Shown here piece after piece: positions 47,944-56,043 of a stretch of DNA of 64,000 nucleotides (position 1 is the first letter of the stretch; each line of letters starts with the position of its first letter). The stretch is from contig CP076546.1 of NCBI GenBank assembly GCA_018889975.1, positions 3,224,001-3,288,000 of the forward strand, in the 5' to 3' direction. Source of the DNA: Bacillus sp. NP157. Lineage in GTDB: Bacteria; Pseudomonadota; Gammaproteobacteria; Xanthomonadales; Rhodanobacteraceae. The notes under the pieces were generated by a model. It searched no databases. It worked only from the letters and a program-made list of their open reading frames with translations, and was not told the DNA's origin. The translations under genes and the position numbers were made by a program.

Positions 47944-47957
47944 TGACACCGGTGTCA
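47944..47957 (+). promoter_or_regulatory. LacI-type operator candidate upstream of the amino-sugar locus
   Basis: TGACACCGGTGTCA is a perfect 14-base palindrome with the central CG typical of LacI-family operators. It overlaps a consensus -35 (TTGACA, 47943-47948) and lies 74 bases before the kinase start. The LacI regulator encoded at 58778 is the obvious candidate ligand. I found no second copy within the locus. Confidence 0.6.
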
Positions 47958-48030
47958 GTCCGTTACACCCTGATGACGAATCCGGTGCGGGGGCACCTGG
48001 ATGGGGTGATTCACCCTTGGGGTTAAAGCG

Positions 48031-49050
48031 GTGGGGACAACGGGGATGCTTTTTCTCGCGGGCGATATTGGCGGCACGAATGGCCACGTTGCGCTTGTGC
48101 GCGCGGCCGACGATCGGCCGGGCCACATCGAAACGCTGGCTTACCGCGTCTATCAGTGCGCGGCCTTCCCGTCGCTTGCCGATTTGCTCAGGACCTTCAT
48201 CGACGACGAGGTGCGTGTCCCGGTATCGCACTGCGTGCTCGCGTGCGCCGGACAGGTGATGGGCGACGAAGTCGCCAACGACAATCTCGCCTGGCCGATC
48301 CTGCCCGACACGCTGCGCGCCACGCTTGGCCTGGCCGACGTCGCGGTCCTCAATGATTTCGAAGCTCTGGCTTACGCCATCGAGGGACCGCTCGCGGCGA
48401 GTGGCCGGCACCTGTGTGGCCCGTCCGTGCGCGGGCCGGGGCCGTCCCTGGTCGTCGGCCCCGGTACGGGGCTGGGCGCGGCCGTGTATGTGCCGCACGC
48501 CGCAGGCGGCATCGTGCTGACGACGGAAGCCGGGCAGATGGACTTCGCGCCCCACTCCGTGCGCGAACGCGAGGTGCTCGCGTGGCTGGCGCCGGACGGC
48601 GGCTACGTCCCCGTTGAACACATCGTCTCCGGCCCAGGCTTGCTGACTGCTTATGAAGCACTGTGCGCGCTGGATGGCGTGGCGCCGGCACTGACGACGC
48701 CGAAGGCCGTGACGGCAGCCGCCGCGACACGAGGCAACCGCCAGGCGGTAGACGCCGTGGCGCTGTTCTGCGAGGCGCTGGGCAGCTTCACCGGCAACCT
48801 GGCCATGACCTACCTGCCCACCGGCGGCGTCTTCCTCGCCGGCGGCTTCCTCTCCTCGATCTTCGACATGCTCAGGCAGAGCGCCTTCGAAGATCGCTTC
48901 CTGCACGGTCGCAGCGTCCGCGGCATGCTGGCCGAGGTGCCGGTGTGGGTGACCGAGCACGGCTGCCACGGCGTACAGGGTGCGGCACGCTGGTACCTGT
49001 ACCACCGCACGACGGCCAGCGCGGCCACGCCTGAGGGCGCTGCCGCATGA
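48031..49050 (+). CDS. glucokinase family sugar kinase
   Basis: A 339-residue Glk-type ROK-fold/hexokinase-superfamily kinase that phosphorylates glucose or an amino sugar at C6. Phosphate-binding LAGDIGGTNGHVALV, VAVLNDFEALAYAIEG (catalytic Asp), VVGPGTGLGAAVYVP and TTEAGQMDFAP are clear. Its place before the hexosaminidase and glucosaminidase suggests GlcNAc or GlcN as substrate. The GTG at 48031 has GGGG about 10 bases ahead; an ATG at 48046 is also possible but has its G-run immediately adjacent. Its stop overlaps the next start (ATGA). Confidence 0.88.
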   Translation: MGTTGMLFLAGDIGGTNGHVALVRAADDRPGHIETLAYRVYQCAAFPSLADLLRTFIDDEVRVPVSHCVLACAGQVMGDEVANDNLAWPILPDTLRATLGLADVAVLNDFEALAYAIEGPLAASGRHLCGPSVRGPGPSLVVGPGTGLGAAVYVPHAAGGIVLTTEAGQMDFAPHSVREREVLAWLAPDGGYVPVEHIVSGPGLLTAYEALCALDGVAPALTTPKAVTAAAATRGNRQAVDAVALFCEALGSFTGNLAMTYLPTGGVFLAGGFLSSIFDMLRQSAFEDRFLHGRSVRGMLAEVPVWVTEHGCHGVQGAARWYLYHRTTASAATPEGAAA

Positions 49051-51400
49051 CGCCGCGTCCGCCCCGCATGCTGGTCCGCACGCTGCTCGTGGCAGGCATT
49101 GCTGCTGCCACGGGCATAGGCGCGTCCGTCGCGGTCGCGGCGGACGCGACACCGGCGGCGTGGTCGTTGTTGCCTGCACCGGTCGTGGCAAAGCCCACGG
49201 GCGCCGGCGCGGTCGACATCGCTGCGGGCGCCACCGTCGCCCTGCGCGGCACACCGACGCCGGCGCTGAAAGCCGTCATCGACAACTTCATGCAACGCGT
49301 CGACCGTGTGCGCGGGATCCCGCTGCGCATGGCCGCCAGCGGCACCGGCGAGGCGGAGATCACCTTTGATATCCGTTCCGACGCGGCCGTCGAGGGCGAC
49401 GAAGGCTATGCCATCACGATCGACAAGGGCGGCATCGTCATCACCGCGCGCACCGTCAGTGGCGCCTTCAATGGCAGCGTGACGGCATGGCAGCTGCTCA
49501 CTCCCGCCGGATGGACGCGCGGCGCCGTGGCCCAGGTGCCTTACGGCACCATCGAAGACCACCCGCGGTTCGCATGGCGTGCGCTGTTGCTTGATTCGAG
49601 CCGGCATTACCAGAGCGCCGACGAGATCAAACAAGTCATCGACTGGATGTCGCTCGACAAGCTCAACGTCCTGGTCTGGCATATCACCGACGACCAGGGC
49701 TGGCGCCTGCCGGTACCGAAGTACCCGGACCTGACCACCACGGGCGCATGTCGCGAGGCCGTCGGCAACGACAGCGAGGTCTCGGGCGGGCGTGACAAGC
49801 CTTACTGCAAGGCCTATACGGCGACGGAAATTGCCGACATCGTCCGCTACGCGGCCGAACGCAACGTGGACATCGTCCCGGAGATCGACCTTCCCGGGCA
49901 CTCGCAGGCCGCCATCGCCGCCTATCCGTGGCTGGGCGTGACGGGCAAGCGTCCACCCGTATGGACCGACTGGGGCGTGAGCCCGTGGCTGCTCAATCCG
50001 AACGAAAAGAGCCTGCGTTTCGTCACCGACGTGATGGACGAGGTGATGCGCCTGTTCCCGTCGCGCTACGTCTCCATCGGCGGCGACGAAGCGGACAAGC
50101 AGCAGTGGAACGCCTCGCCCGAGGTCAACGCGCAGATGAAGGCGTTGAAGCTCGCCAACATGGACGAGCTCCAGGCCTGGTTCATGCAACAGGTCGCCAC
50201 CTATCTGGTCGACCACAAGCGCACGCCCGTCGGCTGGGATGACGAAGTGGCGGCGGGCGTGACGCTGCCGCGCGCGCAGGTGGTGATGTCATGGCACGGC
50301 GACCACAACGAACGCGTCGCCCTTGCCGCCCTGCGCCAGGGCCACGACGTCGTCATGACGCCGCAGGAAACCCTGTACTTCGACCACCTGCAGTCCACGC
50401 ATGCGGACGAATGGGCGGGGCCGCCGCCCGCCGTGACGCTGCGCGACGCTTACGACACGAAGGTCATCCCCCGGGGGCGACCGCGGCCGAAGCGAAGCAC
50501 GTCATCGGCGTGCAGGCTGGCCTGTGGGCCGAGCAGTTGCTGACGTTCGCCAACCACCAGCACGCGACCTTCCCGCGCACGGCCGCCCTGGCCGAGCTGG
50601 GCTGGTCGGCGCCGGCTACCCACGACTGGAACGGGTTCCTGGCACGCCTTCCTGCCGAGCTGGCGCGCTACCGCGCCGTGGGCATCGTCCCTGCGGATAC
50701 CGCCTTCGCGCCGTCGTTCGACGTGTCGCGGGCAGCCAGCGGCAGCTTCCGTGTCGCGCTGGCCAACCAGGTCAAGAGCGGCCGGATGCGCTACACCACC
50801 GACGGCAGCGCGCCCGGCGCCCAGTCCACGCTGTACACCCAGCCATTCACGCAACCCGCGGGCACGACCGTCCGGGTGGCGACGTTCGCCGCCGACGGCA
50901 CCCTGCTGGCCGCCGCGCGATCGCAGGTGCTTGACGACGCCACGCTGCTGAGCCGCGACGGCGGCGCGCTGCAAAGTTGTTCGGGCGAGCCACCCTCGCG
51001 ACTGCAGGGTGCGAAGCCGGCGCAGGGTGCCAGCCCCGTTTACGCGGTCGAGATCGGCAATGCCTGCTGGAAGTGGCCGAACGCGAATGTGCAGGGCGCC
51101 ACGCACGTCACCGTGACGGCGGAACGGCTGCCCTGGCGCTACGGCGACGAGGCTCGCGGTGCGGTCGTCCGTGATCGCCACGGCGCCGCCGAAGCCATCG
51201 AGATTCACGCGAATGATTGCGAGGGGCCGCGGCTTGCCACGGTTCCGCTGGGCCCTGCCACGCCGTCGGGCGGGCAAGTCCGTCGCGAGGCCAGCCTCGC
51301 CTCGCCGGTGCCCGCGAATGCACACGCACTCTGCATCTTTGTCACGGGCGACCCACGCGAGGGGCAGTGGGCGCTGGGGCAGATCGCTTTCCAAAAGTAG
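49047..51400 (+). pseudogene. GH20 beta-N-acetylhexosaminidase, interrupted by a one-base frameshift
   Basis: Secreted exo-hexosaminidase that would remove terminal GlcNAc. Signal peptide (RTLLVAGIAAATGIGASVAVAA), GH20b domain (about residues 40-165), then the catalytic barrel: WMSLDKLNVLVWHITDDQGW, VPEIDLPGHSQAAIAAYPWL and the Asp-Glu pair in SIGGDEADKQQW (Asp347/Glu348). At 50468-50477 the run CCCCCGGGGG is one base short. The first frame leaves the family and stops at 50543. The other frame resumes with TAAEAKHVIGVQAGLWAEQL and continues through the end of the barrel and a C-terminal beta domain to 51400. It is either a true recent mutation or a base-calling error in a GC palindrome. Confidence 0.85.
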
Positions 51401-51465
51401 GGCGCCGCGCAAGGGCACGACAGGCTCCCGGGTTCCGACAGGCAACAGTCACGAGGTCACGGCTC

Positions 51466-54400
51466 ATGTCCACAGCACTTCGCAAGCATCCCTTGTCGTT
51501 CGCCATCGCGGTGACCCTGCTGGCTGTCGTTTCGGCACCGGCCGGCGCGTCGACCTTCTTCGACGTGCAGCAGGACGGCCAGCCCGCCGCCCGGGCCACG
51601 ACCACGCAAGCCACGCCGCCCGCGGCGCCTGCGCAACAGGACGATGGCCAGGCCACCGACGGCACCACGAAGAAGAACGCCGTCGACCTTTCCGGCGTCA
51701 CCGTGACCGGTGTACGCGCTTCGCAGATGAAAGCCATCGACGTGAAGCGCGACGCCGACAAGATCCAGGACAGCATCACGGCCGAGAACATCGGCGCCCT
51801 GCCCGACACGACGATCACCGACTCGCTCCAGCGCATCACCGGCGTGCAGATCAACCGCGACGCGGGCGTAGGCACCTCGGTGGACGTACGCGGCCTGCCG
51901 CAGGTCGGCACCATGTTGAACGGCGAGGTATTCATCACCGCCGACCAGATCGACTCGCAGCAACCGGACTTCAGCATGCTGCCGTCCACGCTGTTCCACG
52001 GCGCGGATGTCGTCAAATCGGCCACCGCCGACGAAACGGACGCGGGCATCAGCGGCGCGATCGACCTGCATACCTACCGGCCCTGGGACCTGCCCTCCGG
52101 CTTCACGTACAGCTACTCGGCCAATGGCGAGCGCGGCTCGACGACCAAGCACACCGGCCCCGAGGCCAACGGCCTGTTCTCGTACAACGACAACGGGCGC
52201 TGGGGCTTCCTGCTTTCCGGTGATTATTCCGATACCCGGCGGATGAACTCCACCGAGGGCCTGGACCAGTACGGCGTGGTGCTCAATGGCGAGAACGCCG
52301 CCAGCGCTGGCGGGTACAACGGCTTCCTTACTCCATGGAATGGCGCACCGATCCCCTCGCAGATCGTCCAGAACGCGGACGGCAGCGTCGACGTGAACGG
52401 CGATGGCAAGTCCAACGGTGTGTTCATGGGCAGCCAGAACTTCGGCATCAACCAGATCATCACCGAGCGCAAGCGCAAGTCGGGCAATGCGTCGTTCCAG
52501 TTCGACATCGGCAATGGTTTCAGCCTCACCAGCGACTACTTCTACTCGCAGCAGCACGAGTTCGACCGGAACGTCGGCGTCCAGTTCAACTCGACCAACT
52601 GGCAGGGTGCCACCTACGTGCCCCTGCAATCGCAGGACACGGGCAAGCCGGCGCTGGGCTCGTACGGCACGCCCGAGCCGGGCTGGGAAGGCTCGAACAT
52701 CTACACCACGCAGGTCTACCAGAAGTGGCCGGGCGACGTGGAGTCGTACTCGCAGATGATCCGCAAGTTCTCCCAGGCCAAGAACCTCAACCTGCAGCTG
52801 GACTACGACGACGGCGGCCCGTTCACCGCATCGGTGCGCGGCATCCACGACACGGCATCGCAGTCGCTGCAGGAAACCGACGTCAATATTTCCGACTCGG
52901 ACGGCGCGCTGTGGCCCAACGTGCTGGCCGACGGCGTGCCCGATGACGCCGTGCCACCAGGCACCTTCGTCTACCCGGCTGAGCTGGGCGGCAACCGCGT
53001 GTTCAACCCGACGGGCATCCCGCAGAACACGATTCCCATCACCGCCGACTTCCGGGGCCGCTACCTGAAGATCGGCACGCCGGCCGAGCTGGCGGCTGCC
53101 TTCGCGGACCCCAACGCATGGACGTTCAAGACGCTTGAATCCTCCGGCAACTACGACCGCAAGGTCGCCCTCAACGCCCTGCGCTTCGATGGCAAGTTCG
53201 ATTTCAGCGACGGGTTCAAGCTGAAGTTCGGCGTGCGTAACAGCATCCGCACGGCAGACAACAAGGGCTACACGTTTGAAACCCCGGTCTATGCGGGCAT
53301 GGGCGCCTCCGACCCGGGTGGCTGCCTGGTGCGGTATGTCGGCGCCGACGTGGTGTTGAACAGCGGCTCCTGTACGGCCGGCAATGAGCAGGGCTACTTC
53401 CGCGCGGGCCCCTTGTCGGCCATCTCGATGCCGAACACGGCAGCGCCGCTGGCGGACAACTTCAAGGCCTATAACAACCTGCTCGGTTCCGGCATCAATT
53501 TCTGGGCGATCGACCCCAATGCGATGAAGAACCCCGAGGACTACTGGAAGTCCCTGTACCCCGATACGGTCTCCGTGGGCGAGCCCGGTACCACCTGGGG
53601 CGTGCGGCTGAAGGAACTCACGGGATACCTGCAGGGCGATTTCAACGGCACCATCGGCGACATGCCCTACAGCGGCAACATCGGCGTGCGCCTGATCCGC
53701 AGCCACCTCGACGTCACCCAGCACCTCAGCGGCGACCCGGGTGCGTACGGCGACGAGCCGGAGGATGTGGGCACCGAGGTCACGAAGCGGCGCTACCAGG
53801 ACATCCTGCCTTCGGCGAACTTCGCCCTGGACGTGACCGACACCGTGAAGGTTCGCCTCGCGTACTCGAAGAACATGATGCCGCTGGACCTGAGTACCTG
53901 GGCGGGTGGCCTGCAGCTGAACTATTCGCTCTCGGAGACGCCCGACGGCCCGATCTTCCGTGTCTCCAACGGCACGTCCTCGGGTAACCCGAACCTGGAT
54001 CCGTGGCGCTCGACCAACTTCGGCGCGTCGGCCGAGTGGTACATCAACCCGTCGAGCATGGTCAGCCTCGCGCTGTTCCGCATCAACGTGGATAGCTTCA
54101 TCAAGAACGGCAGCGTGACCAACTGCACCCTGCCCGACGAAGACGGCGTGGTCCGCGATCATTGCATCGTCATCACCCAGCCGGTCCAGGGCACGGGCAA
54201 TAGCATCAAGGGTGCGGAATTCGACTACCGCCAGGGCTTCACCTTCCTGCCGGGCATCCTGTCGAAGACCGGCATGGAGGTGAATGCCACCTACGCGCCG
54301 AGCAATTCCGGTGAGAAGGACCTGGCGGGCAAGAAGATCCCGTTCCAGGACAACTCCACGAAGTCGGGCAACTTCATCCTCTGGTACCAGGATGACCGCT

Positions 54401-54669
54401 TCCAGGCCCGCGTGGCGTACAACTACCGTTCGCGTCGCGCGGTGATGGACAGCGTCGGCGGCATCACCGGCCTGGAAATGTACGAGGCCCCGCAGAAGTA
54501 CATCGATGCCTCGGTCTCGTACAAGTTCGCCAAGCAGCTGGAAGTGTTCCTCAACGCCACCAACCTGACCAACGAGTACCAGAAGTACTACCTGGTGTTC
54601 CCGAACCAGCCCGGGCACTCGACCTTCTCCGAGCGCATGTTTATGTTCGGTATTCGTGGCCAGTGGTAG
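51466..54669 (+). CDS. TonB-dependent outer-membrane receptor
   Basis: A 1067-residue receptor that would import oligosaccharides using TonB energy. It has a signal peptide (HPLSFAIAVTLLAVVSAPAG), an Ala/Thr/Gln-rich linker, a plug domain (DKIQDSITAENIGALPDTTI, then TDSLQRITGVQINRDAGVGT and the TADETDAGISGAIDLHTYRP segment typical of the large Xanthomonad/Caulobacter type), and a 22-strand barrel ending in an aromatic residue (MFMFGIRGQW). The start at 51466 lies about 10 bases after GAGGT; the open frame extends further up without homology. It is followed after 8 bases by the permease gene. Confidence 0.92.
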   Translation: MSTALRKHPLSFAIAVTLLAVVSAPAGASTFFDVQQDGQPAARATTTQATPPAAPAQQDDGQATDGTTKKNAVDLSGVTVTGVRASQMKAIDVKRDADKIQDSITAENIGALPDTTITDSLQRITGVQINRDAGVGTSVDVRGLPQVGTMLNGEVFITADQIDSQQPDFSMLPSTLFHGADVVKSATADETDAGISGAIDLHTYRPWDLPSGFTYSYSANGERGSTTKHTGPEANGLFSYNDNGRWGFLLSGDYSDTRRMNSTEGLDQYGVVLNGENAASAGGYNGFLTPWNGAPIPSQIVQNADGSVDVNGDGKSNGVFMGSQNFGINQIITERKRKSGNASFQFDIGNGFSLTSDYFYSQQHEFDRNVGVQFNSTNWQGATYVPLQSQDTGKPALGSYGTPEPGWEGSNIYTTQVYQKWPGDVESYSQMIRKFSQAKNLNLQLDYDDGGPFTASVRGIHDTASQSLQETDVNISDSDGALWPNVLADGVPDDAVPPGTFVYPAELGGNRVFNPTGIPQNTIPITADFRGRYLKIGTPAELAAAFADPNAWTFKTLESSGNYDRKVALNALRFDGKFDFSDGFKLKFGVRNSIRTADNKGYTFETPVYAGMGASDPGGCLVRYVGADVVLNSGSCTAGNEQGYFRAGPLSAISMPNTAAPLADNFKAYNNLLGSGINFWAIDPNAMKNPEDYWKSLYPDTVSVGEPGTTWGVRLKELTGYLQGDFNGTIGDMPYSGNIGVRLIRSHLDVTQHLSGDPGAYGDEPEDVGTEVTKRRYQDILPSANFALDVTDTVKVRLAYSKNMMPLDLSTWAGGLQLNYSLSETPDGPIFRVSNGTSSGNPNLDPWRSTNFGASAEWYINPSSMVSLALFRINVDSFIKNGSVTNCTLPDEDGVVRDHCIVITQPVQGTGNSIKGAEFDYRQGFTFLPGILSKTGMEVNATYAPSNSGEKDLAGKKIPFQDNSTKSGNFILWYQDDRFQARVAYNYRSRRAVMDSVGGITGLEMYEAPQKYIDASVSYKFAKQLEVFLNATNLTNEYQKYYLVFPNQPGHSTFSERMFMFGIRGQW

Positions 54670-54677
54670 GGGAACCC

Positions 54678-56039
54678 ATGCGCGAGCGTAACTTCCATCG
54701 ATCCATCGGGGTGTTCTCCGGCACCGCCATCAACATGACCCAGATGTGCGGCATCGGGCCCTTCATCACCATCCCGCTGATGGTGGCGGCGATGGGTGGC
54801 CCCCAGGCCATCGTCGGGTGGATCGTGGGCGCGCTGCTGGCGATGGCCGACGGGCTGGTCTGGGCTGAGCTCGGTGCGGCGATGCCGGGCTCCGGCGGTA
54901 CCTATGTATACCTGCGCGAAGCGTTCCAGAAACGTACCGGCAAGCTGATGCCGTTCCTGTTCATCTGGACGATGCTGCTTGCCATCCCCCTGCTGATGTC
55001 CACCGGCATCATCGGCATGGTGGAGTACCTGCAGTTCTTCTTCCCGGCGATGGGCTGGTGGACGACCCACCTGGTGGGCATCGCGGCGACGGGGCTGGTC
55101 ACCTGGCTGCTCTATCGCCGCATCGAGTCGGTCCGCCTGATCACGGTGGCCCTGTGGGTGATCATGCTGGTCTCGATCATCGGCGTGGCGGCCGCCGGCT
55201 TTTCGCACTTCGACGCCCACCTCGCGTTCGACTTCCCGCCGGATGCCTTCGGGCCACGCTTCTTCGGCGGCCTGGGCGCGGGCCTCATCATCGGCGTGTA
55301 CGACTACCTCGGCTACAACACCACGGCGTACATCGGCGACGAGCTGCGCGATCCGGGGCACACCATGCCCCGCTCCATCATCATCTCGATCATGGCGATG
55401 ATGGTGATCTACCTGCTGCTCAACATCAGCGTGCTGGGCGTGGCGCCCTGGCAGGAGATCGCCGGCTCCAAATCCATCGCCTCCCTGGTGGTCGAGCGCA
55501 GCTGGGGCCACACGGCGGCCGCCGTGATGACCACGCTCATCATCATCACCGCGCTGGCTTCCGTGTTCACCGGCCTGCTCGGGGGTTCGCGCGTGCCGTT
55601 CGAAGCGGCGCGGGACAAGGTCTTCCTCTCGGCGTTCGGCCGCCTGCACGCGAAGGATGGCTTCCCGCATGTCGCCCTGCTCACGATGGGCGTCGTCACC
55701 GCCATCGGTACGTTCTTCGACCTGACCGAAGTCATCAACATGCTGCTGACGGCGACCATCCTGGTGCAGTCGCTTGCCCAGGTGGTCGCGCTGATCGTGC
55801 TGCGCCGGCGCGAGCCCGACCTCGACCGGCCGTACCGTCAATGGCTGTACCCGGTGCCGTGCATCATCGCGCTGGTGGGCTGGGTCTACGTCTACGTCTC
55901 TGCGTCCACCTTGTCCCTGCTGCTGTCGGGCGCGTGGATCCTCGCGGGCCTGGTGGTGTTCGTGCTCTGGGCACGGGTTAACGCGGCGTGGCCGTTCGCA
56001 CCCCTTGAATCGCACCCTTCCGCTGTCCGGGAATCGTAA
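54678..56039 (+). CDS. APC superfamily permease
   Basis: A 453-residue inner-membrane transporter with about twelve helices. It starts MRERNFHRSIGVFSGTAINM; the APC glycine-rich motif is GIGPFITIPLMVAAMGGPQA, and ELGAAMPGSGGTYVYLREAF is the conserved helix-2/loop element of amino acid and polyamine antiporters. YDYLGYNTTAYIGDELRDPG and the FEAARDKVFL loop follow. Annotation by fold would be amino-acid permease, but it lies inside an amino-sugar operon, so the substrate may be glucosamine-like (inference). AGGGGAA is just ahead of the ATG. The next ATG follows the stop after 4 bases. Confidence 0.87.
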   Translation: MRERNFHRSIGVFSGTAINMTQMCGIGPFITIPLMVAAMGGPQAIVGWIVGALLAMADGLVWAELGAAMPGSGGTYVYLREAFQKRTGKLMPFLFIWTMLLAIPLLMSTGIIGMVEYLQFFFPAMGWWTTHLVGIAATGLVTWLLYRRIESVRLITVALWVIMLVSIIGVAAAGFSHFDAHLAFDFPPDAFGPRFFGGLGAGLIIGVYDYLGYNTTAYIGDELRDPGHTMPRSIIISIMAMMVIYLLLNISVLGVAPWQEIAGSKSIASLVVERSWGHTAAAVMTTLIIITALASVFTGLLGGSRVPFEAARDKVFLSAFGRLHAKDGFPHVALLTMGVVTAIGTFFDLTEVINMLLTATILVQSLAQVVALIVLRRREPDLDRPYRQWLYPVPCIIALVGWVYVYVSASTLSLLLSGAWILAGLVVFVLWARVNAAWPFAPLESHPSAVRES

Positions 56040-56043
56040 CGCC

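Noticed and set aside
51457..54618. A minus-strand open frame of more than 1000 codons opposite the TonB receptor, and similar long antisense frames opposite mrcA, dsbD, glnE and groEL
   Set aside because: They follow from the high GC and codon bias of the real genes. Their products are Arg/Gly/His-rich, have no domain motifs and no ribosome sites, while the opposite strand shows clear families.
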